NCBI GenBank assembly: GCA_043721315.1
Contig: JAYSQZ010000047.1
Span: forward strand, 1 to 24,197
Direction: 5' to 3'
Length of the DNA stretch: 24,197 nucleotides
Origin: Elstera sp043721315
GTDB taxonomy: Bacteria > Pseudomonadota > Alphaproteobacteria > Elsterales > Elsteraceae
The position numbers and the translations under genes are program-made. Positions 1 through 5,480 of this stretch are shown one piece after another. The first letter of the stretch is position 1. The number at the start of each line of letters is the position of its first letter. Below the pieces are notes generated by a model. It made no database searches. It saw only the letters and a program-made list of their open reading frames with translations, and was not told where the DNA came from.

Positions 1-75
1 CCGCAGTCGGCGCAACCAAGGCTTTAACCGGGGAATACGAGCCGTAGGCGTATCGCTAAGAGGCCGAGGCGACAT
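1..75 (-). CDS. 5' end of a divergent gene of unknown function (partial)
   Basis: Read on the minus strand, an ATG at 75 opens a frame with no stop to the left edge, giving 25 residues that begin MSPRPLSDTPTARIPRLKPW. A good Shine-Dalgarno sequence (AAAGGA, plus-strand positions 83-88) lies 7 nt upstream of that ATG, which is the main reason for calling it. The visible N-terminus is basic and proline/arginine-rich, with no signal peptide in the part seen. The gene would be transcribed away from the plus-strand cluster, sharing the AT-rich intergenic region. Too little is visible to name a family, and a chance open frame is possible because only 75 bases are seen. Confidence 0.45.
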   Translation of the reverse strand, partial: MSPRPLSDTPTARIPRLKPWLRRLR

Positions 76-157
76 GGAAAAATCCTTTCAAGCATCCAGG
101 CTCGGTCAAATTTATACGCATTTAGATATGATTCAAGAAAGAATATATTATTAAAAT

Positions 158-171
158 ACACCTTAAGGTGT
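158..171. promoter_or_regulatory. 14-bp perfect palindrome, candidate operator
   Basis: ACACCTTAAGGTGT is a perfect inverted repeat with no spacer. It sits in the AT-rich region between the divergent gene at 75 and the first cluster gene at 328. It ends 17 bp before the TATAAT-like hexamer at 189-194, so it covers the place where a -35 box would be, and no good -35 hexamer is visible there. That placement fits a repressor or an activator site controlling the cluster. The binding protein is not identifiable from the window. Confidence 0.4.
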
Positions 172-188
172 TGCGCTTTTCAAAATAT

Positions 189-194
189 TATAAT
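189..194 (+). promoter_or_regulatory. Candidate -10 box for the plus-strand cluster
   Basis: TATAAT matches the sigma-70 -10 consensus exactly and sits in the most AT-rich part of the window, upstream of the first cluster gene. There is no convincing -35 hexamer at 16-18 bp. The position is filled by the end of the palindrome at 158-171, suggesting a regulated promoter. AT-rich sequence gives TATAAT by chance fairly often, so confidence is moderate to low. Confidence 0.35.
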
Positions 195-209
195 ATGAGG
201 GTCATGTCT

Positions 210-272
210 GAAGCGAGACCTCGGCAGGCAATATGCAATCTCAAAATTGCGTTTTTTCGGTCCCTTCGCTTC
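210..272 (+). promoter_or_regulatory. Structured 5' leader with inner hairpin and T-run
   Basis: GAAGCG (210-215) can pair with CGCTTC (267-272), and GACC (217-220) with GGTC (259-262), forming a long closing stem with a small internal loop. Inside it, GCAAT (235-239) pairs with ATTGC (246-250) and is followed directly by a G and six T (251-257), which resembles a small intrinsic terminator. The leader lies between the candidate promoter and the first gene at 328, so it could act as an attenuator or as an mRNA-stability element. The inner stem is only 5 bp and the region was not folded computationally. Confidence 0.3.
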
Positions 273-327
273 AAGGCTGCTCTTTTCCCAAACCCATCCG
301 CTCGGCTTGTTCCCAGGAGTTATTTCC

Positions 328-957
328 ATGGCCACTTTGCTTACCCAAGATCAGCAGAATTTTCTGGCACCGCGCTTAAAAGCGCTCGGCTCGGATGTAA
401 ACGCCCTGTCTGGCCGCTCTTTTGGGCCAGATACACACAAAGGCCCCATGGTCATTTCGAGCAATCCCTCGCGCGATAACCTTGGCTCTCAGCAAGTCGA
501 AGTTGCAAATATCGCCCAATACAAGGCTATCGGCGGTGTTCCCAACGCACATTTCGATAAGACACCAGGGGCAGATCGGCATATTACGTACCTAGGGGCT
601 TCCCCCACCAATTTTCGCGCGTTGATAGAGCGCGCTAAAACCGATAGCTGCACGTTCAAATCGCTGCTGTCGGCAGACGATATTGATACGCTGGCAACGC
701 ACATGCGGGCCTATGTGCTGGGCGATAGCCGCCGTGTTCCGTCGGAATATGAAGAGGCCATCAATAGCCTGCATTTTCCGATGATGGTGACCTACACGCC
801 AGGCCAAGATATTACGATTACGGCAAGCAACCCGTTGATCATTGATAGCTCTTACCCGGCGCAGTTAACTTTCGGGACGATTACCATTGAATCTGGCGGA
901 TATGTTCAAATGAATGTTCCGGTCAGCATTACTTCAAATCAAATGATTAGCAAATAA
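328..957 (+). CDS. Hypothetical protein with C-terminal beta-rich domain, companion of the glycine-rich proteins
   Basis: The product is 209 residues and the family is not recognised. The ATG at 328 is chosen because AGGAG (315-319) lies 8 nt upstream; the longer frame from 247 has no ribosome binding site and starts inside the structured leader. Residues 1-135 are mixed and polar. Residues 138-205 form a beta-rich domain (TITIESGGYVQMNVPVSIT) that aligns with residues 73-141 of the protein encoded at 4437-5480: both show SxYxxA, then a run of strands, then a strand ending ExGG. There that domain is fused directly to a glycine-rich region; here it ends the protein and the next gene, 25 bp on, is glycine-rich. 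No signal peptide or membrane segment is visible. The codons are noticeably richer in A/T than in the genes from 2.7 kb onward. It is the first gene of the cluster. Confidence 0.88.
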   Translation: MATLLTQDQQNFLAPRLKALGSDVNALSGRSFGPDTHKGPMVISSNPSRDNLGSQQVEVANIAQYKAIGGVPNAHFDKTPGADRHITYLGASPTNFRALIERAKTDSCTFKSLLSADDIDTLATHMRAYVLGDSRRVPSEYEEAINSLHFPMMVTYTPGQDITITASNPLIIDSSYPAQLTFGTITIESGGYVQMNVPVSITSNQMISK

Positions 958-982
958 ATCACTTAAATCAGGAGGAAAAATC

Positions 983-1666
983 ATGACTTCTGCCCTTACA
1001 GATACTGTGCCTACATTTTTTGTCATGGGAGCGAACGGGACCGCTGGCGGGGCTGGAGCCAACGGAGGCGCTGGTTCCAGCGGGGCTAATTTCTACGAGG
1101 GTGCCTGTTCCGGTAACAAAAATCAAAACTGCGGAACATCGGCAAGCCCGCCGCAAAATGGCGGCATGGGCCAAGCTGGAATAGATGGGGGTCAGGGTAC
1201 CGATGGCTCCCCTGCGGCTGACTTCACCAACTATACTCAGGTAATCACGGGCACTTTTATTTTTCAGGTTCTCGGTGGTAAGGGCGGCAGCGGCGGAATT
1301 GGTGGTGGTGGCGGAACCGGCGGAACCGGCGGAACCGGCGGCACTGCTCGTAGTTGTTGTAGCTCCACCTCCTACGCCAACGCTAAAGGCGGTCAGGGCG
1401 GAAATGGCGGCCAGGGTGGCAAGGGTGGCAATGGTGCCCCCAAAGGCCCAACGGTTCTGATCACGTTCCAGCAAAATAATGCGACCAGCCTCACGATGGA
1501 CACCAGCCAATATGGTTGGGCGGGTCCAGGGGTCTCGGGCGGGAATGGTGGGGCACCAGGGACGGGCAACGGTGATCTCGGCTATGGCAGCGGCGGCTCG
1601 ACTGGTGTTAACGGCGCGCCCACACCGCCCTCTCAGATCGGTCAGATCATCTTTCAGCCGGCCTGA
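983..1666 (+). CDS. Glycine-rich GGX-repeat protein 1
   Basis: The product is 227 residues. A strong AGGAGG (970-975) precedes the ATG by 7 nt. Gly-rich blocks (residues 16-35, 98-121, 136-152, 180-212) made of GGX/GXX triplets alternate with short beta-type strands (about 88-97, 156-163 and 220-226). This pattern fits a bundle of polyglycine-II helices closed by beta strands, as known from some phage tail-fibre adhesins and the snow-flea antifreeze protein; that fold is inferred, not shown. Cysteines are C42, C50, C125 and C126; the last two form a CCSS motif that also occurs in the next gene's product. There is no signal peptide. Three perfect copies of a 9-bp unit encode the GGTGGTGGT stretch. 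It is not collagen in the strict sense, because proline is sparse. Confidence 0.9.
   Translation: MTSALTDTVPTFFVMGANGTAGGAGANGGAGSSGANFYEGACSGNKNQNCGTSASPPQNGGMGQAGIDGGQGTDGSPAADFTNYTQVITGTFIFQVLGGKGGSGGIGGGGGTGGTGGTGGTARSCCSSTSYANAKGGQGGNGGQGGKGGNGAPKGPTVLITFQQNNATSLTMDTSQYGWAGPGVSGGNGGAPGTGNGDLGYGSGGSTGVNGAPTPPSQIGQIIFQPA
1313..1339 (+). repeat. Three perfect tandem 9-bp repeats inside a glycine-rich gene
   Basis: The unit GGAACCGGC is present three times in a row and encodes Gly-Thr-Gly. Its length is a multiple of three, so copy-number slippage would lengthen or shorten the glycine block without shifting the frame. Confidence 0.85.
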
Positions 1667-1707
1667 GCCTTCGGGGTCGCGACAGCGTTCCCCAGTCATT
1701 GATTTTG

Positions 1708-1756
1708 AAGCAAAGGCACTGTTGCAGATGAACCCATCTGCCCGGAATTTGCTCTA
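1708..1756 (+). promoter_or_regulatory. Leader hairpin element, copy 1 (upstream of the gene at 1776)
   Basis: This 49-base stretch matches the one at 2608-2656 without gaps (37 of 49 identical by eye). It holds a hairpin with arms GCAGATG (1724-1730) and CATCTGC (1735-1741) around the loop AACC, followed by CGGAATTTGCTCTA. Between the two copies, two positions of the left arm and their two partners in the right arm change together, keeping the pairs intact. This suggests a conserved RNA structure rather than a DNA operator. The element ends about 5 nt before the ribosome binding site region of the next gene and lacks a T-run, so it does not look like a simple terminator. Confidence 0.55.
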
Positions 1757-1775
1757 GCACAAAGGAAATCATTCC

Positions 1776-2504
1776 ATGGCACGCGCACTGGATTTGAGCG
1801 GCTACCAGATCCGAATCCTCGGGGTTGACGGAACGGACGGCACAAACGGCAACCCTGGCAGCCCTGGCAATATGGGGGCGGATGGGACGCCGGGGAGTTA
1901 CAACACCAGCGGCTGCTGTTCGTCTGGAACCTGCGCGCCATCGTCCCCCGGCAACCCTGGCACGGCGGGCGAGGCGGGCAAGGTGGGCGCGGGTGGAACA
2001 TCCGGTACGGTCGCCCCGGCCTTCAGCCTCATTTACGACACGCTCGTCGGCCCCCTCAGCATCGTATCCGTGAGCGGCAGCGGTGGTAATGGCGGGAGTG
2101 GTGGAAACGGCGGGAATGGCGGCAAGGGCGGCAATGCCCCTCAAAACGACTCGTCGGACTATATCTCGAAATGCCTCAACCCGCACAAAACCAGCCCGGT
2201 TGTGGGTGGGTCGGGCGGCGCTGCGGGCAATGGCGGTAACGGCGGCGGCGGCGGTACGGGGGCCGATGGTGGCCTCGTCACTATTCTGTGGAAGACCAGC
2301 ATGGGCCTCGTTTACTGCCAACCTATGGGCGGCGTCGGTGGCACGGGGGGAGTTGCGGGGAACGGCGGCAACGGCGGTGCCGGTGGGCTGAACGAAGCTA
2401 ATACCGGTTCGGCCCGAGGCGGCGTCAATGGCAATGCTGGGGTCAGCGGCTCGACCGCCACAAGCGGGGCCGCCGGAGCTTATACGATCAGCCGCACAGC
2501 TTAA
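1776..2504 (+). CDS. Glycine-rich GGX-repeat protein 2
   Basis: The product is 242 residues. AAGGA (1762-1766) lies 9 nt before the ATG. An N-terminal strand (about residues 10-16, YQIRILG) leads into a collagen-like GXX block (17-40). A cysteine cluster CCSSGTC (C47, C48, C53) follows, then strands at about 83-100, a GGN/GGS/GGK block (101-119), a cysteine-bearing insert (C133), a second GGX block (144-165), a strand pair (166-181, C181) and a last Gly block (185-232). The order of Gly blocks and strands parallels the preceding gene's product, and both carry CCSS, so the two are probably paralogues, although their Gly repeats make alignment unreliable. A polyglycine-II sandwich is the likely fold (inference). 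No signal peptide, membrane segment or catalytic motif is visible. It is preceded by leader element copy 1 and followed by a hairpin terminator or attenuator. Confidence 0.9.
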   Translation: MARALDLSGYQIRILGVDGTDGTNGNPGSPGNMGADGTPGSYNTSGCCSSGTCAPSSPGNPGTAGEAGKVGAGGTSGTVAPAFSLIYDTLVGPLSIVSVSGSGGNGGSGGNGGNGGKGGNAPQNDSSDYISKCLNPHKTSPVVGGSGGAAGNGGNGGGGGTGADGGLVTILWKTSMGLVYCQPMGGVGGTGGVAGNGGNGGAGGLNEANTGSARGGVNGNAGVSGSTATSGAAGAYTISRTA

Positions 2505-2521
2505 ATTTCTGCATCAGGATT

Positions 2522-2547
2522 GGGGGCAGCACGCGTGCGCTGCCCCC
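2522..2547 (+). terminator. Hairpin between genes 3 and 4, probable (weak) terminator
   Basis: GGGGGCAGC (2522-2530) pairs perfectly with GCTGCCCCC (2539-2547) across an 8-base loop, 17 bp after the stop codon of the glycine-rich gene. It is followed by GTTT only, so termination may be partial. That would give graded expression of the genes downstream, or 3' end protection of the upstream mRNA. Confidence 0.55.
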
Positions 2548-2548
2548 G

Positions 2549-2594
2549 TTTAGAGCGCTTTTCGTTCGAATCGGCTCACGCAGAGCGCTCTAAA
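2549..2594. repeat. Intergenic palindromic repeat with 11-bp arms
   Basis: TTTAGAGCGCT (2549-2559) is the exact reverse complement of AGCGCTCTAAA (2584-2594). The 24-base centre contains TTCGAA. It starts one base after the GC-rich hairpin, and CTTTTG follows the right arm. Its make-up resembles the small dispersed palindromes found between genes in many alphaproteobacteria (from memory, not checked), but it could also simply be a second terminator stem. No other copy was seen in the window. Confidence 0.5.
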
Positions 2595-2607
2595 CTTTTG
2601 TTGTGTT

Positions 2608-2656
2608 AAGCAAATGCGTCGTCGCGGGTGATCCCACCCGCTCGGGATTTGCTCTA
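2608..2656 (+). promoter_or_regulatory. Leader hairpin element, copy 2 (upstream of the gene at 2694)
   Basis: This is the counterpart of the element at 1708-1756. The arms GCGGGTG (2624-2630) and CACCCGC (2635-2641) close the loop ATCC, and the hairpin is followed by CGGGATTTGCTCTA, nearly the same tail as in copy 1. The compensatory changes in the arms keep seven base pairs in both copies. It sits 37 bp before the start of the lipase-like gene, whose ribosome binding site (AGGGAG, 2681-2686) is outside the hairpin. Confidence 0.55.
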
Positions 2657-2693
2657 TGCCCTTTTCCCCGGCCCCACGTAAGGGAGCGACAGA

Positions 2694-4427
2694 ATGTCTA
2701 TTTTTTCCAGCTATTCGACCAGCCTCGCGAACTCTCTGCTGCAACTGATTGATCCGGCGGGGACACTCCCGGTAACAGAGGCTTGGGTTCCCCCGACGTT
2801 CAATCTTGTGACCAGTTTTTCGGTTCCGGGCGGGCTTGCGGGTGGCCTGCAAGGCTTGCTTCTGACCGCGACACTGCCGATTGGCGGAAACAATACCCCC
2901 GTCGCTATTTTAGCCTTCGGGTGTCGCTGGGCCGATTTTTTCTACGGGACTAAAGCATCGCTCTTCACGACGATGGCCGCCACGCCAAGCTATTTGTCCC
3001 TCGGGGGACTGCAAGCCAAGGCCAAGGCGCATGATAATATCGACCTTGCCAAGGCCCTCGCCGACGCAGAAATCAGCCTGGAGGTGCTGCGCCTGCGCGC
3101 CGACGAAACTGGGGGCCAGATTGACAGCCCGCTGATTGCCCTGGCGCGCCTGCCTGCCGACCAGCGCCGCGCTACGCTGGACCCGGAGGCGACGACGACC
3201 GGGAATATTCTCCTTCTGGCGAGTGGCTTCTACGGCACGGCCCGCAGCGCCATCTGGTCGATGCTCCCGATGCTCCAGAATGTACCCGGTTTCAACACTT
3301 CGGTTCCGTTACTCTGCGTTGGCATGGGTCCAAGTGCCGCGATTGCCCAACTGGCGGCGCTGGACCTGCGCCCCGGCCAAACCGGTCCCCTTGGGGCGAC
3401 GCAGGTCAGCCCGGCCTCCGACATCGGTTGCTATGCGTTCTCCGCCGCGCCGCTGGGCGACAGCAGTTTTTCGACCGCTGCTACGAAGGCGGTTTCGGGC
3501 CTGTTCAGCATCAATGCCCCCGACACTGATTTATGGCCGAACGACTTTGGCTTACCGTCGGGGATTGTGCTGCTTAGCAAGCTGCAAACCCTTACGGTCG
3601 GCACCACGCTCGATACCCCGTGGTACGACCGTACCCCGGCGGTCTATTCGCAAGGCTTCGGCGGCGCAATCCCAGCACAGGCGGGAACAGGCACGCTCAT
3701 CACCCCGCCCACAGGGTTCAATCCGCGTTTAGCCGCCGCTTTCGCGCAGCTATGCGTGGCGACCTACGGTCTCTGCCAGCATCCCGGTGCGGCGGTTTCG
3801 GTGCCCGCGCCCTACACGGTCGTGGAGTCAGTATTGCTGGCGGGGCAGAGTTGGACGAACCTACCCTGGGCAGTTCTGTATAAAAACCCTGCGAACAATG
3901 CCCTGGTCATTGTTATTCGCGGCCCGGCGACATTGGCAGAAACAGGCTTCATCAACGGCCCCGGTTATACCGCGCGCCCAACCTGGATGACCGATGGCCG
4001 GATCAACGGCGGCGTTCTGGCCTTTGCCGATCTGCTGCTGCCTGCCCTAAGTACGGCGCTCGCCGAACAATCCACTGCCGAGGGCGTCTATTACGTCGGC
4101 CATGATTACGGCGGGGCTGCGGCGGCAACCTTGGCCTATCAGGCCCAAATCACCAGCAACCCTATACTGCCGAAAGCCACCGCCGTTTACGGTTTCGGCA
4201 CGCAACCTTTCGCCGATTTTACCCTCGCCAATAGCCTCTATTCGGCAAGCGGGCTAATCAGCTTTCAAGTGCAGCGACCTGCCGATGTGCTGACCCAGCG
4301 CCTTGGCAGCGGGGCTACCTATGGCGTGCCGACGGCGATACAGGTGACTGGGGGCAACACAACGTCGGCCAATAGCACTAGCTATCACGCAGCATCGCTC
4401 TACGCGCAGCTTTTGAGCGTTGGGTAA
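2694..4427 (+). CDS. Tandem class-3-lipase-like protein with both nucleophile serines replaced
   Basis: The product is 577 residues; AGGGAG lies 7 nt before the ATG. Two alpha/beta-hydrolase units of the class 3 lipase type can be seen. Unit A (about 35-300) keeps the pattern of the nucleophile elbow as VGMGPSAAIAQLAAL (209-223), with Gly212 where Ser is expected, followed by YAFSAAPLGDSSF (247-259), equivalent to the family's tFGsPrvGd strand. Unit B (about 340-577) has a core strand ending in RGP (409-411), where the family has RGT, then VGHDYGG (468-474) with Asp471 at the nucleophile place, YGFGTQPFAD (499-508), a candidate acid Asp531 (RPADVL) and a candidate His565 (SYHAASLY). Unit A is therefore probably inactive. 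Unit B retains Asp and His and has an Asp nucleophile motif of the HDxGG kind known from epoxide hydrolases and haloalkane dehalogenases, so it may be inactive, binding-only, or have changed chemistry. There is no signal peptide. It lies 10 bp before the next gene. Confidence 0.88.
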   Translation: MSIFSSYSTSLANSLLQLIDPAGTLPVTEAWVPPTFNLVTSFSVPGGLAGGLQGLLLTATLPIGGNNTPVAILAFGCRWADFFYGTKASLFTTMAATPSYLSLGGLQAKAKAHDNIDLAKALADAEISLEVLRLRADETGGQIDSPLIALARLPADQRRATLDPEATTTGNILLLASGFYGTARSAIWSMLPMLQNVPGFNTSVPLLCVGMGPSAAIAQLAALDLRPGQTGPLGATQVSPASDIGCYAFSAAPLGDSSFSTAATKAVSGLFSINAPDTDLWPNDFGLPSGIVLLSKLQTLTVGTTLDTPWYDRTPAVYSQGFGGAIPAQAGTGTLITPPTGFNPRLAAAFAQLCVATYGLCQHPGAAVSVPAPYTVVESVLLAGQSWTNLPWAVLYKNPANNALVIVIRGPATLAETGFINGPGYTARPTWMTDGRINGGVLAFADLLLPALSTALAEQSTAEGVYYVGHDYGGAAAATLAYQAQITSNPILPKATAVYGFGTQPFADFTLANSLYSASGLISFQVQRPADVLTQRLGSGATYGVPTAIQVTGGNTTSANSTSYHAASLYAQLLSVG

Positions 4428-4436
4428 TCTCAGCCA

Positions 4437-5480
4437 ATGCGCGCCGCCCGCTCCTTGATCCCGCAGACGCTGCCCCGCCCCACCTGGACGGCGCGGCGCT
4501 GTAGGGGCCATACCGAAATTCCCGAGACCGCAGCGCAGGCTATCGACCGAGTGCTAACGTTCCATAAGCTCGACCCCACGCCGGTACGGCACGCCTATAT
4601 AGATACCTGCCGCCAGCACGACATCTGCCGCCTGTCCTGGGTGGCGCGGCGCTCGGCATATGACGCCGCGCAAACCTTCCGGCACGAGCGGGTTCGTTTT
4701 GCCTTCGACGATCTCATTATCCGCAGCGGCAAAACTCTGCTGATCGAATCGCCCTTCGGCGATCCTGTTGATCTCATCGCCTATCGGCTGGCGATTGAGC
4801 CGGGCGGGGTTTTGCAGGTGGCGGCACCGCTAACGCTCACGGTTGGCCAACTCCTTGGGTTGGCGAACCCGCGCTCGGCCTATGCCGATCCGCAAGCGCC
4901 GGGCCGCATTGTGTATCGGGCGCAAGGTGGGCAGGCGGGAACCCCCGGCTCCACGGGTTCAATAGGATCAAGCGGCAGCCGCGACATCCCGGACGGGGTT
5001 GCGGGAACAGCGGGCAGCGTTGGGGGCGACGGGCAATCCGGCCACGCGCTGCCCGATCAATCAATCTTCCTGCACCACCTCGCGGGCCATATCGACATCG
5101 AAGCCCAAGCCGGACAGGGGGGCGATGGCGGCACCGGCGGCGATGGCGGCAACGGTGGGCGCGGTCATTCGATCGCCTTTTTCGATATGGGCGACGGCGG
5201 TGCGGGCGGTGACGGCGGCGACGGCGGCGACGGCGGACGCGGCGGCGCGGGCGGGTGCTTCGAGATTGGCATTCGCGACCGGGCCGACGGCGCGCGCCTA
5301 CGCCTCATAACGCCAACTGCATCCGGTGGTCGTGGCGGGATCGCCGGATCGCCGGGAAACGGCGGGCTTGGTGCCCCCGATGGGCCGCTAGGCCGGGTTG
5401 GATCGCACGGGCGCAAGGGCGCTGACGGTATTCCTATTTCAATAGTCTGGACCGAGGGAAAGGATCCCGCCAATGCCTGA
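4437..5480 (+). CDS. Fusion of a gene-1-like domain to a glycine-rich GGD-repeat domain
   Basis: The product is 347 residues. The start is 10 bp after the previous stop and has no clear ribosome binding site, so expression probably depends on translational coupling. Residues 1-72 are basic, with several Arg and His. Residues 73-141 match the C-terminal domain of the protein at 328-957 (SAYDAAQ, then strands ending in AIEPGGVLQVAAPLTLTV). Residues 162-335 are glycine-rich, with a long GGD/GGT/GGN stretch at 226-273 interrupted by short strands (215-224, 244-250, 274-291), and a final strand at 332-339. The aspartate-rich GGD repeats make this region acidic, unlike the Gly-rich proteins upstream; calcium binding is conceivable, but there is no RTX nonapeptide pattern. 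Its stop overlaps the start of the giant gene by 8 bp. A polyglycine-II fold is inferred. Confidence 0.9.
   Translation: MRAARSLIPQTLPRPTWTARRCRGHTEIPETAAQAIDRVLTFHKLDPTPVRHAYIDTCRQHDICRLSWVARRSAYDAAQTFRHERVRFAFDDLIIRSGKTLLIESPFGDPVDLIAYRLAIEPGGVLQVAAPLTLTVGQLLGLANPRSAYADPQAPGRIVYRAQGGQAGTPGSTGSIGSSGSRDIPDGVAGTAGSVGGDGQSGHALPDQSIFLHHLAGHIDIEAQAGQGGDGGTGGDGGNGGRGHSIAFFDMGDGGAGGDGGDGGDGGRGGAGGCFEIGIRDRADGARLRLITPTASGGRGGIAGSPGNGGLGAPDGPLGRVGSHGRKGADGIPISIVWTEGKDPANA
5211..5237 (+). repeat. Three near-perfect tandem 9-bp repeats encoding Gly/Asp triplets
   Basis: GACGGCGGC occurs twice, then GACGGCGGA. It encodes the acidic core of the GGD repeat region. The unit is a multiple of three, so changes in copy number keep the frame. 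Confidence 0.8.

Noticed and set aside
11..18. CGCAACCA near the left edge matching the tRNA 3' end, suggesting an island attachment-site repeat
   Set aside because: The match is only 8 bases and in inverted orientation relative to the tRNA at 24135, so it cannot be the direct repeat left by tRNA-site integration. No integrase is present.
2..154. Plus-strand frame open from the left edge to a stop at 152-154
   Set aside because: It runs on into AT-rich, promoter-like sequence and its translation is not protein-like at the end. The minus-strand reading with a proper ribosome binding site explains the first 75 bases better.
168..479. Open frame of 103 codons overlapping the start of gene 1
   Set aside because: It begins within the candidate promoter region, has no ribosome binding site, and its Arg/Phe-rich translation looks like a shadow of gene 1 and the leader.
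1715..1730. GGCAC...TTGC resembling a sigma-54 promoter upstream of gene 3
   Set aside because: The spacing between the GG and GC elements is wrong for sigma-54, and the TTGC belongs to the hairpin element.
983..2504. Glycine-rich genes as collagen-like or PE_PGRS-type proteins
   Set aside because: Proline is too sparse for a collagen triple helix, and no PE domain or other mycobacterial feature is present.
4437..5480. GGD repeats as RTX calcium-binding nonapeptides
   Set aside because: The repeats have a three-residue period (GGD/GDG) and lack the nine-residue GGxGxDxUx pattern with its large hydrophobic residue.
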